Shown: positions 1 through 5,390 of the stretch, in pieces
Layout: the number at the start of each line of letters is the position of its first letter
Position numbering within the stretch: position 1 is the stretch's first letter
DNA from: Nostoc sp. GT001
Lineage (GTDB): Bacteria > Cyanobacteriota > Cyanobacteriia > Cyanobacteriales > Nostocaceae
Direction of reading: 5' to 3'
Length of the DNA: 6,074 nt
Assembly (NCBI RefSeq): GCF_030382115.1
Contig: NZ_JAUDRJ010000003.1
Coordinates: 3,468,123-3,474,196 of the forward strand
Notes under the pieces: generated by a model
What the model was told of the DNA's origin: nothing
Databases searched by the model: none
The model's input: the letters and a program-made list of their open reading frames with translations, nothing else
Made by a program: the position numbers and the translations under genes

Positions 1-54
1 TTGTTTAAGCAGCATTCCTATATTGAAATAAATCGAGACACCATTATTGTGCAT
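1..54 (-). CDS. 5' end of the next operon gene, possibly zorD (partial)
   Basis: An ATG at 54 opens a frame that stays open to the window edge (18 codons, MHNNGVSIYFNIGMLLKQ). It begins 26 nt after the zorC-like stop codon, on the same strand. An in-frame TAG lies three codons upstream, so the start must be here or further inside the gene; a CTG directly precedes the ATG. No clear Shine-Dalgarno sequence is visible. In type I Zorya operons the gene after zorC is zorD, which encodes a large SNF2-type helicase/nuclease effector, and position is the only reason to suggest zorD. Eighteen residues carry no diagnostic motif, so this could be another gene or a chance frame. Confidence 0.35.
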   Translation of the reverse strand, partial: MHNNGVSIYFNIGMLLKQ

Positions 55-80
55 CAGTAGTCGCTATAAAATTTCTAACA

Positions 81-1466
81 TCACACATAGGCTTTAGCTT
101 CTCGTTCTAGACGTTCAATCTCTCTTTTCCACGGCTCAAACTTGTGTTCTCGCTCTTGCAATTGATGTACTGTCGGGTTTCTGGAAGGCTGGGTATCTAG
201 ATTAGGCAAAATTCCTTTATCTGCAAGCCAGGCGTGGGAAAATACCTGCCAAAGATAAACATGATCGTGTCTATCGCCACCTAGACAGCGAATCCGTTTG
301 ACTGAAAGTGTGGATTCACCAAAAAGGATTTGCTCATTTCTGGAATTTTTCGGAAACAGGCGCGTCTCACTACCTCTTCCACGAAAGAATTCGACTACAA
401 ACCACTCACCAAAATCGAATATACAAACCTCTGTTGGATCGCTACCATCATCCTCTAATAGATCAACATCACCTTGGATTTGATACCCTATGGCAATTTG
501 TGATGTCTTGGGTAACAAGATACGAAGCCGTTCAAAGCGGTTACTGTAATTAGCCCAAAAATCCCTGCGACTACATAGCCGATTTGACTCGAAGTTTTCT
601 AAATCCAGCTTGTTCAATATGAGATTTACTAACTTTTGGAAATCACCATAATTGATACCTCCAATCCACTCTCGAAGTCTTTGCCTTGCTGGATCTGAAA
701 GTTTATACCAATTTTCACCATTTCTATAGTTATGTCTCAACCAATCAACCAGTAAAGAATGATTGCTTGCTATATCATTGGAAACATTAGTTAGCAAATG
801 ATTAACAGCTTTTATTTGCTGACTATCTGACATTTCATCCAAGCAACTTAACAACCATCTTACTTGCTGCTGAGTTGGAGAGCGAATTGTAGTAAAATAG
901 GGGGTTATATCTTCTATGAATCTGCTGAATAATGGAATCCAAATAGGTAAATCTCCTTTGATTTTGTTTATAAGTTCAGTTCGGTTAATACGCTGTTCAC
1001 AAGCAATTTTTGCTAATTCTCTACCTGCTTGTTTACTGCAAAGCGCCCGAATAATTTGAACTGGTAGCAGGTGACTAACTAAGTCAGAATTAGCAAAGAT
1101 ATCAAAAGATTCAGCTAGAGACTTTGCTAATCCCTGTTCTTGATGACCACTATAATAAAGAGCTAAATGCCACAATAGCTGATGTTGCAACCATAAATTA
1201 GAAATTGCTACCTTCCAAATGGCTGCTGATGTTTTCCTGCATCGGTCAATATTTTGCTGATCCCACTGTGCTTTAGCATGGATGCAGTAAATCCAATCTA
1301 ACTTACTTACTCGATCAGCTTTACCCTGTTCAATAGCTTCTAATACTTTATCAACACTTGGTATTGATATTGTTGCATCTGGTAAGTTACTTGCAAGTTG
1401 AATAAGTTGATTAGGACTACACTGGGGAGTTTCAGGTAGGAAAGGAATGTAAAACTGAGAATTCAA
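81..1466 (-). CDS. zorC: ZorC-like protein with C-terminal EH-signature region
   Basis: This 461-aa protein has no membrane segment or signal peptide and should be cytosolic. Residues 1-300 are helix-rich and Trp-rich with no motif I can name. Residues 300-425 resemble the EH-signature region of ZorC: RRDFWANYSNRF (300-311), then DFGEWFVVEFF (351-361), then DRHDHVYLWQVFSHAW (398-413). E359 and H402 are the best candidates for the conserved Glu and His; E354, H400 and H411 are alternatives. The C-terminus (430-461) is highly charged and probably helical. In type I Zorya, ZorC is a DNA-binding partner of the ZorAB motor that acts with ZorD. The start is TTG at 1466, chosen because AAAGGAG lies 8 nt upstream. 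The gene begins 13 nt after zorB, which supports the assignment. The family call rests on the C-terminal motifs plus context. Confidence 0.8.
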   Translation of the reverse strand: MNSQFYIPFLPETPQCSPNQLIQLASNLPDATISIPSVDKVLEAIEQGKADRVSKLDWIYCIHAKAQWDQQNIDRCRKTSAAIWKVAISNLWLQHQLLWHLALYYSGHQEQGLAKSLAESFDIFANSDLVSHLLPVQIIRALCSKQAGRELAKIACEQRINRTELINKIKGDLPIWIPLFSRFIEDITPYFTTIRSPTQQQVRWLLSCLDEMSDSQQIKAVNHLLTNVSNDIASNHSLLVDWLRHNYRNGENWYKLSDPARQRLREWIGGINYGDFQKLVNLILNKLDLENFESNRLCSRRDFWANYSNRFERLRILLPKTSQIAIGYQIQGDVDLLEDDGSDPTEVCIFDFGEWFVVEFFRGRGSETRLFPKNSRNEQILFGESTLSVKRIRCLGGDRHDHVYLWQVFSHAWLADKGILPNLDTQPSRNPTVHQLQEREHKFEPWKREIERLEREAKAYV

Positions 1467-1474
1467 TGTTTTAG

Positions 1475-1481
1475 CTCCTTT
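1475..1481 (-). promoter_or_regulatory. Strong ribosome binding site of the zorC-like gene
   Basis: Read on the minus strand, AAAGGAG is followed by 8 nt and then a TTG codon at 1466. It is the best Shine-Dalgarno match in the operon and decides the TTG start, since no ATG is suitably placed. It overlaps the zorB stop codon (TAA at 1482-1480), so ribosomes ending zorB finish on the zorC initiation site, which favours translational coupling. Confidence 0.8.
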
Positions 1482-2130
1482 AAAGAGTGGTTTTTACAAT
1501 ATCTTTCTTTAACTCATCACTGCGAAACTGAAAGCGGAAAAGTACCTTGCGATCGCCTGGATTATCACGTTTATTGTCAGATTCAATTTCTCCACGACCA
1601 GCAGCCAATATTTTCTGGCTTAAAGGTGCTTTGGTAGGGAAATTCATATCATAAAAAATGTAGTTGTAAACTGATGATGATCTCAACAAGCTTAGTTGTA
1701 GATTAGTTTTATCGTCTCCATCTGAGCTAGTGTGACCTTCTATAACTACGCGGCTAATTTCCTGCTCAAATTCTGGTTTTGAGAAAATAACCCCACTGTA
1801 AACAGGAATAAAGCGGCGTAGGAAGGCTTTACCTTCTTGTTTAAGTTCTGTACTTCCCTTGGCAAAAAGAATTGATTCTTGAATACTGACATCCCCAGTT
1901 TCCGGGTTGACTTTGACATTTATATTGTTGCTTTTCATCTGTCCCACAACATTACCAATTACTACCCGTTTTGGTACATCCTTTTCTGCAAGCTGGAGTA
2001 GTGCAGTGATAAATAGCAAAGCAAAAAACATTAGTAACCCAGACATTAGATCGCCAATAGACAGATAGATACTAGAGTCATCATCCTCTATAATCTCTGC
2101 ATCAATTTCACCTCGGATAAAATCATCCAT
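1480..2130 (-). CDS. zorB: ZorB-like MotB/OmpA-family stator protein
   Basis: This 216-aa protein is anchored in the inner membrane with most of its mass in the periplasm. An acidic N-terminus (about 1-19) precedes one membrane helix (about 21-45). In that helix, SIGDLMSGLLMFF carries Asp27, in the position of the proton-carrying Asp of MotB, ExbD, TolR and ZorB. A linker leads to an OmpA/MotB-like peptidoglycan-binding domain (about 80-205), which contains ILFAKGSTELKQEG, then IEGHTSSDGDDKTNLQLS with R150, and AAGRGE followed by GDRKVLFRF. In Zorya, a ZorB dimer sits inside the ZorA pentamer and ties it to the cell wall. The ATG at 2130 is preferred. It overlaps the zorA stop by 8 nt (ATGGATGA), has GGTGG/GGAAG just upstream, and puts the Asp near residue 27. 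In-frame starts at 2145, 2166 and 2175 (TTG) would lie deeper inside zorA. Confidence 0.9.
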   Translation of the reverse strand: MDDFIRGEIDAEIIEDDDSSIYLSIGDLMSGLLMFFALLFITALLQLAEKDVPKRVVIGNVVGQMKSNNINVKVNPETGDVSIQESILFAKGSTELKQEGKAFLRRFIPVYSGVIFSKPEFEQEISRVVIEGHTSSDGDDKTNLQLSLLRSSSVYNYIFYDMNFPTKAPLSQKILAAGRGEIESDNKRDNPGDRKVLFRFQFRSDELKKDIVKTTL

Positions 2131-4414
2131 GATTGCTTCCACCATTACCAAATTGGCGGTTATCATGTGCAGCAACTAGAACTTTTGCTGTCTCTAGTAA
2201 ACCTCCACAAACTCTAGCCATAGAAGTATCTGCTTGTTGGAAAAAGCTTAACTGTGAGTCAACAGTCCTTTGCATAGAAACTTCAAGATGACCCTGCCAA
2301 GCCTGAAGGCTATTGTCAAATTTTTCATTCAAATTTCTGTATGAATTGTCAACTATGTTCACTTGCTTGGCAATATCAGTAGTAAGATTTGCTAGTTGTA
2401 TTAGTCGTTGTGAATCGTTTAATCCAGCCGCAATAACTAATTTGTTAATTTGTTCGACAGATACCTGAATTTTAGTCATACTTTCGTCTACTTCTTGAGT
2501 CAATTTACTACGTCTTTCAAATTCCTCTCTAAACACTTGATCAAGATTGTTCACAACCCCAGATAATCCTTCCTGTTGTTTGCCTAGTGTCCCCTCAAGT
2601 AAGTTGTTTTGTTCTTGAAAAAACTTCTTTAAATTCTCTTGATATTCTTGCCGGAATTTTGTCAAATCTTCCTCTACTGTTTGGCGGTTGGCTGTGAGTG
2701 TTGCGTCGATATTTCCTAAAGTAGCCAGAAGATTATCCTTCGCATCATTCATCAACCCAGAAGCTTGATTACCCACTGTTTGTAGAGTATTAGTCTGCTC
2801 ATGAAAGGTTCTATTTGCTTGGGTGAGAATTTGGATAATTCCAGTCCGAGTAGCTTGAAGCATCTGTTGTTCTACTGTTGCGCGTTCTTGTAGCGCTGTT
2901 TGAAGTTCCTCTCGAATTCCCCGGAAGGTAGCAGCAGCTTGTACTGCACTGGCTTCAAAAGCACTTCGCTGGGCTGTCATTCCTTCGATACTCTGAAGTA
3001 CCGCTCGATTAATTTCGTGAGATGTTTGTTGTATAACTCCCGTAGTTTCAGTTTGGAATTGACTCAAAGTTTGCCCCATATTGTTAGCAAATCCTTGAAG
3101 CATCTCCTTTTCCACAGATGCGCGTTCTTGTAGCGCTGTTTGCAGTTCCTCTCGAATTCCTCGGAAGGTAGCAGCTGCTTGCACTGCACTTGTTTCAAAA
3201 GCACTTCTCTGGGCTGTCATTCCCTGGATACTTTGGTTTACGGCTCTATTAATTTCGTCGGCTGTTTGTTGTAAAACACCTTTTGTATCTGTTTGAAATT
3301 GATTGAGAGTGTCTCCCAAATTCTTAGCAAATCCTTGAAGTTCTACCAAAGTTTCTTTTTGAAATTTCTCAATTGTCAGGATAGAACTTGCCAAATTTTG
3401 AGATATACTACCCAATTCTCTATGCAGAGTCAGCACAGCTTCGGAAGCTTGTTGAGTTAACTCCGCACTTTTATCTAGCCGATCTGCAATCGGTTCGAGT
3501 ACCTGAACTCGCATATCCTTAATGAGTTCTTCTAAAACTCTCTGCCCCTGATTTTCTTGAAGTTGTCGAAGTTGTTGCTGCTCTTTGAAAATTGCTCGTA
3601 GCGCTGGTAGGATAGCAGTCTGCACTTGCTCTCCTACAGATTGACCAATAGCTTGGGCTGATAATTGATTTAAACCTGCGAATTGTTCCGCAATACTCCT
3701 ACCTACAGCTTGACCAATGCCTTCTGCATTTAGCTGCTTTAACCCAGTCAAGTTTTTTGCTACAAGACTAAGTGCTTCAGCTACTTCATGGTTGTCGTTA
3801 TCTGCCGTTTTTAAAGTTGCGATCGCTTTCAATTTCTGACGCAAACTATCGCGCCGTTTCTGCCGTAGCGAATCACACCCAAACAAAACTAGAGTAAACA
3901 AGCTACCAGAACCAAGCCCCATCAAGGAAGTGGAAAAGGCTGTTTTCATTCCCACCAGCAACTCTTTACTGGCAGTCATCAGTTCTTTGGTATCTTCTGT
4001 AGATAAATTGATTCCTTGGAGTCCCTGTTGTATACCATAAAAGGTTCCTAAAACGCCGATGGCAGTACACAAGGTTGTCACGAAGCGTAGGGAACTACGA
4101 GGTATGGCGTGGGCTAAAACAGATGGATATTTTATCAGTATAAAATTACCATCTTTTTGTCTGAATCTACTAGAGTCATCAGTTCCTAAATGCTCTTTTA
4201 ACCATTGGCGAACTTCGTTTGAAAGCTTTACATTTTTACCATTTTTCAAATTACTCAAAAATTTAATAGAGGCTCCAGTTGTGCCACACTCTGAGCGCCA
4301 ATACTGAAATAGTGTGCAAAGCTCGACAATAATTGCGGCTATTAAGACAAAAGCAGTTGCCCAATGAAAAGGTTCGTTATCCCAAATAATGTCCCAAACT
4401 TTTGCTATTTCCAC
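2123..4414 (-). CDS. zorA: ZorA-like MotA/TolQ/ExbB motor protein with long tail
   Basis: This 763-aa inner-membrane protein has three predicted membrane helices: about 17-36, 109-128 (LRFVTTLCTAIGVLGTFYGI) and 161-180 (STSLMGLGSGSLFTLVLFGC). The last two form the MotA/TolQ/ExbB-type core around the ZorB Asp. A basic stretch (184-199) follows, and then a cytosolic tail to 763. No proline occurs from 309 to the end, as expected for a continuous helix or coiled coil. The tail holds a 23-residue repeat (223-268) and an 80-residue tandem repeat (359-438, 439-518). In Zorya, five ZorA chains form a proton-driven motor whose tail is thought to signal to cytosolic effectors. The start is GTG at 4414, with AAAGGTG 4 nt upstream. 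The gene lies 29 nt after the 115-aa gene and overlaps zorB by 8 nt. TolQ/ExbB or flagellar MotA are unlikely given the tail and the ZorC-like neighbour. Confidence 0.9.
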   Translation of the reverse strand: MEIAKVWDIIWDNEPFHWATAFVLIAAIIVELCTLFQYWRSECGTTGASIKFLSNLKNGKNVKLSNEVRQWLKEHLGTDDSSRFRQKDGNFILIKYPSVLAHAIPRSSLRFVTTLCTAIGVLGTFYGIQQGLQGINLSTEDTKELMTASKELLVGMKTAFSTSLMGLGSGSLFTLVLFGCDSLRQKRRDSLRQKLKAIATLKTADNDNHEVAEALSLVAKNLTGLKQLNAEGIGQAVGRSIAEQFAGLNQLSAQAIGQSVGEQVQTAILPALRAIFKEQQQLRQLQENQGQRVLEELIKDMRVQVLEPIADRLDKSAELTQQASEAVLTLHRELGSISQNLASSILTIEKFQKETLVELQGFAKNLGDTLNQFQTDTKGVLQQTADEINRAVNQSIQGMTAQRSAFETSAVQAAATFRGIREELQTALQERASVEKEMLQGFANNMGQTLSQFQTETTGVIQQTSHEINRAVLQSIEGMTAQRSAFEASAVQAAATFRGIREELQTALQERATVEQQMLQATRTGIIQILTQANRTFHEQTNTLQTVGNQASGLMNDAKDNLLATLGNIDATLTANRQTVEEDLTKFRQEYQENLKKFFQEQNNLLEGTLGKQQEGLSGVVNNLDQVFREEFERRSKLTQEVDESMTKIQVSVEQINKLVIAAGLNDSQRLIQLANLTTDIAKQVNIVDNSYRNLNEKFDNSLQAWQGHLEVSMQRTVDSQLSFFQQADTSMARVCGGLLETAKVLVAAHDNRQFGNGGSNHG
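2861..3340 (-). repeat. Two 240-bp tandem repeats in the zorA tail
   Basis: Copy 1 (3340-3101) encodes residues 359-438 and copy 2 (3100-2861) encodes residues 439-518. They join head to tail with no gap. By hand count about 200 of 240 bases and 65 of 80 residues agree. Similarity is uneven: 2881-2940 and 3121-3180 differ at only 3 of 60 bases (encoding AVQAAATFRGIREELQTALQ), while other parts differ at roughly 15-30%. The repeat keeps the reading frame and adds one helical module to the tail. Confidence 0.95.
3611..3748 (-). repeat. Two 23-residue repeats at the base of the ZorA tail
   Basis: Residues 223-245 and 246-268 are adjacent copies sharing the pattern GLxQLxAxxIGQxVG (GLKQLNAEGIGQAVG, then GLNQLSAQAIGQSVG). 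They lie shortly after the third membrane helix, before two prolines (270 and 308) and the long proline-free helix. This is seen at protein level; the DNA copies are more diverged. Confidence 0.8.
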
Positions 4415-4418
4415 GCTG

Positions 4419-4425
4419 CACCTTT
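4419..4425 (-). promoter_or_regulatory. Ribosome binding site for the GTG start of zorA
   Basis: Minus-strand AAAGGTG is followed by CAGC and then GTG at 4414. The spacing is short but acceptable, and it fixes the GTG as the zorA start in the absence of a nearby in-frame ATG. The membrane helix starting about 16 codons later is complete with this start. Confidence 0.6.
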
Positions 4426-4443
4426 CTTGTTGATCTTGGTTAT

Positions 4444-4791
4444 TTATATCTTTTTGAATAACTCTAATTCTTTATCCGCAAAAACTTCTTGAGCTATCCG
4501 CATTGGGAGATGCTCTGCATACAGGCGTTCTCCTATAGGTTCTCGGAGACGTAAGCTGTAAAGTGCTTCACCTTCTGATTCTTTATCCTCAATTAAATAA
4601 ACTTTTTCTGGTGCATAGCTTCGCAACAAACGCACTTGCAAACAGGTTTTTAAATCCCGTGAAGAAATAGATAGGGGTGAATCTTCTCCAAATAATTCAC
4701 TAGCAACTTTCCAAGCGTGGTTAACCGCCACAATTTCGTTAACCAATTTTTCCACCGATGGGTAAAGTAGTTTTGCGGTTTCACTAATCAA
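4444..4791 (-). CDS. Small protein of unknown function, first gene of the Zorya-like operon
   Basis: I do not recognise this 115-aa protein. It has no signal peptide, membrane helix or metal-binding cluster, and looks like a soluble mixed alpha/beta fold: an N-terminal helical part (about 1-35), a segment RDLKTCLQVRLLRSY (45-59), a probable beta hairpin (KVYLIEDKESEGEALYSLRL), and a C-terminal helix (LPMRIAQEVFADKELELFKK). It lies on the same strand 29 nt upstream of zorA, with no obvious promoter between them, so it is probably co-transcribed. The start is TTG at 4791, preceded by a weak AGG about 9 nt upstream. The frame stays open back to 4860, but only ATT codons offer alternatives there. 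It could be a regulator, an accessory Zorya component or an unrelated passenger. Confidence 0.65.
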   Translation of the reverse strand: MISETAKLLYPSVEKLVNEIVAVNHAWKVASELFGEDSPLSISSRDLKTCLQVRLLRSYAPEKVYLIEDKESEGEALYSLRLREPIGERLYAEHLPMRIAQEVFADKELELFKKI

Positions 4792-4893
4792 TGCTTTTGA
4801 CCTACTTGCCTGAGCTTTAATAGGTCTATAATTCCCAAAATAGGAACTTTTATTTAACTTTTATTGGTAAATCTATTTTGATAAAAGTACTTT
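4792..4893 (-). promoter_or_regulatory. Putative control region of the Zorya-like operon
   Basis: This short AT-rich gap between the operon and the repeat array should hold the operon promoter. I found no convincing -35/-10 pair on the minus strand; TATAGA near 4830 is a weak -10 candidate without a -35 partner. Two possible operators are visible: the palindrome at 4883-4894, and an imperfect TTCC-N7-GGAA inverted repeat near 4832-4847. Assignment as the promoter region is by position only. Confidence 0.35.
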
Positions 4894-4894
4894 T
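4883..4894. promoter_or_regulatory. Perfect 12-bp palindrome AAAAGTACTTTT
   Basis: AAAAGTACTTTT is self-complementary and lies about 90 nt upstream of the first gene of the operon. On the minus strand it is flanked by a direct repeat of TATCAAAA, one copy on each side. This arrangement suits a dimeric DNA-binding protein. It does not fit the cyanobacterial LexA box I know. AT-rich 12-bp palindromes do arise by chance. Confidence 0.3.
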
Positions 4895-4951
4895 TGATAC
4901 CAAGCCGCTTTTTGGGCGATTGCTTCAGTATTGATAAGAAAATATTTAATC

Positions 4952-4983
4952 TTTATAAGAAATACTTAAGTCTTTCTTATAAA
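4952..4983 (+). repeat. Hairpin with 11-bp perfect stem in the first 84-bp repeat
   Basis: TTTATAAGAAA (4952-4962) and TTTCTTATAAA (4973-4983) are exact reverse complements around a 10-nt loop. The stem arises because unit B is complementary to unit C of the array. An RNA from either strand could fold here. There is no following T-run typical of an intrinsic terminator. Confidence 0.7.
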
Positions 4984-5035
4984 TGGTTTAACGTGAGTAA
5001 CAACTGTTTCAACATTGATAAGAAAATATTTAATC

Positions 5036-5067
5036 TTTGTAAGAAATACTTAAACCTTTCTTATAAA
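5036..5067 (+). repeat. Matching hairpin in the second 84-bp repeat
   Basis: TTTGTAAGAAA (5036-5046) pairs with TTTCTTATAAA (5057-5067) around a 10-nt loop, 84 bp after the first hairpin. The one change from the first copy (A to G) becomes a G-U pair in a plus-strand RNA but an A-C mismatch in a minus-strand RNA, which hints that the plus strand is the folded one. Confidence 0.6.
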
Positions 5068-5203
5068 TGCTTTAACGTGAGTAACAATTGTTTGAACATT
5101 GGCAATAAAAAATTGAAATTTTGCAACAAATACTTAGAGTGTGTGCAATTAAAATACCTCATCTTGATTTGACTATGTAAAATTTGTCTCTCTCCTTAGT
5201 AAT

Positions 5204-5390
5204 GCTACGGTGTACACACAAGTCACCAGTTTTATCCCAATACGCTTGAGATAGCGAGAAACCCCTCATGTAGAGACGCGATTTATCGCGTCTAAAAAAC
5301 TGACACGTTAGGGAGACGCGATAAATCGCCGTCTCTACAAAGAATGGACTCGTCAATTATTCTATTTCGGACTTGTGTGTACACCGTAGC
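5204..5390. mobile_element. Nested inverted-repeat element, MITE-like
   Basis: A perfect 21-bp inverted repeat bounds the element: 5204-5224, starting GCTACGGTGTACACAC, and 5370-5390, ending in its complement. Weaker complementarity extends outward another 12 bp on each side (about 8 of 12). Inside lies a second, longer inverted repeat. At about 187 bp with no credible coding capacity, this matches the non-autonomous palindromic elements common in Nostoc-type genomes. I see no clear target-site duplication, so mobility is inferred from shape alone. Short open frames crossing it have no ribosome binding site or recognisable protein. Confidence 0.6.
5269..5339. repeat. Inner inverted repeat whose arms are themselves palindromes
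   Basis: The arms at 5269-5293 and 5314-5339 match over 25 bases with one extra base in the right arm, around a 20-nt loop. Each arm contains the near-palindrome AGACGCGAT-TT-ATCGCGTCT (left) or its complement (right, interrupted by the extra C), so the DNA or RNA can form either one long stem or two small hairpins. The outer ends read TGTAGAGACG and CGTCTCTACA. Confidence 0.85.

Larger units (their letters stand above)
4921..5151 (+). repeat. Eleven degenerate 21-bp tandem units forming an 84-bp higher-order repeat
   Basis: Units begin at 4921, 4942, 4963, 4984, 5005, 5026, 5047, 5068, 5089, 5110 and 5131, with no spacers. They follow an A-B-C-D, A-B-C-D, A'-B'-C' order, so the obvious period is 84 bp (4921-5004 and 5005-5088, about 90% alike), with a decayed third copy. 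Most units end in TAAGAAA, ATAAA or AACAAY. On the plus strand the array is open from a TTG at 4894 to a TGA at 5170-5172 and would give heptapeptides such as CFNIDKK, IFNLCKK, YLNLSYK and CFNVSNN. No Shine-Dalgarno sequence precedes that frame, so I treat it as repeat DNA, possibly transcribed, rather than a gene. Confidence 0.9.

Noticed and set aside
298..553. Two plus-strand open frames of 61 and 81 codons
   Set aside because: Both lie antisense within the zorC-like gene, have no recognisable protein or ribosome binding site, and are shadows of its codon pattern.
2900..3133. Plus-strand 77-codon frame
   Set aside because: It is antisense to the zorA tail repeat and has no independent coding signal.
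4059..4307. Plus-strand 82-codon frame
   Set aside because: It is antisense to the N-terminal part of zorA, whose membrane helices and motifs are convincing.
1480..4414. Flagellar MotAB or TolQR/ExbBD pair
   Set aside because: The roughly 570-residue helical tail, the large periplasmic OmpA domain and the EH-signature neighbour fit ZorAB; no TonB, TolA, TolB or flagellar gene is present.
4881..4900. LexA-type SOS box around AGTAC
   Set aside because: The second half-site at the required spacing is missing on both strands.
4921..5151. CRISPR array
   Set aside because: The units are contiguous with no variable spacers, and no cas gene is near.
4894..5172. Plus-strand 92-codon frame made of heptapeptide repeats
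   Set aside because: It starts at TTG without a Shine-Dalgarno sequence and consists almost wholly of the 21-bp array. Kept as a repeat, with the coding possibility noted there.
5269..5339. Intrinsic transcription terminator
   Set aside because: The stems are strong, but no T-run follows the stem on either strand, and no confident gene ends next to it.
5159..5356. Minus-strand 65-codon frame
   Set aside because: It lies across the inverted-repeat element and its codons are dictated by the palindromes; there is no recognisable domain or ribosome binding site.
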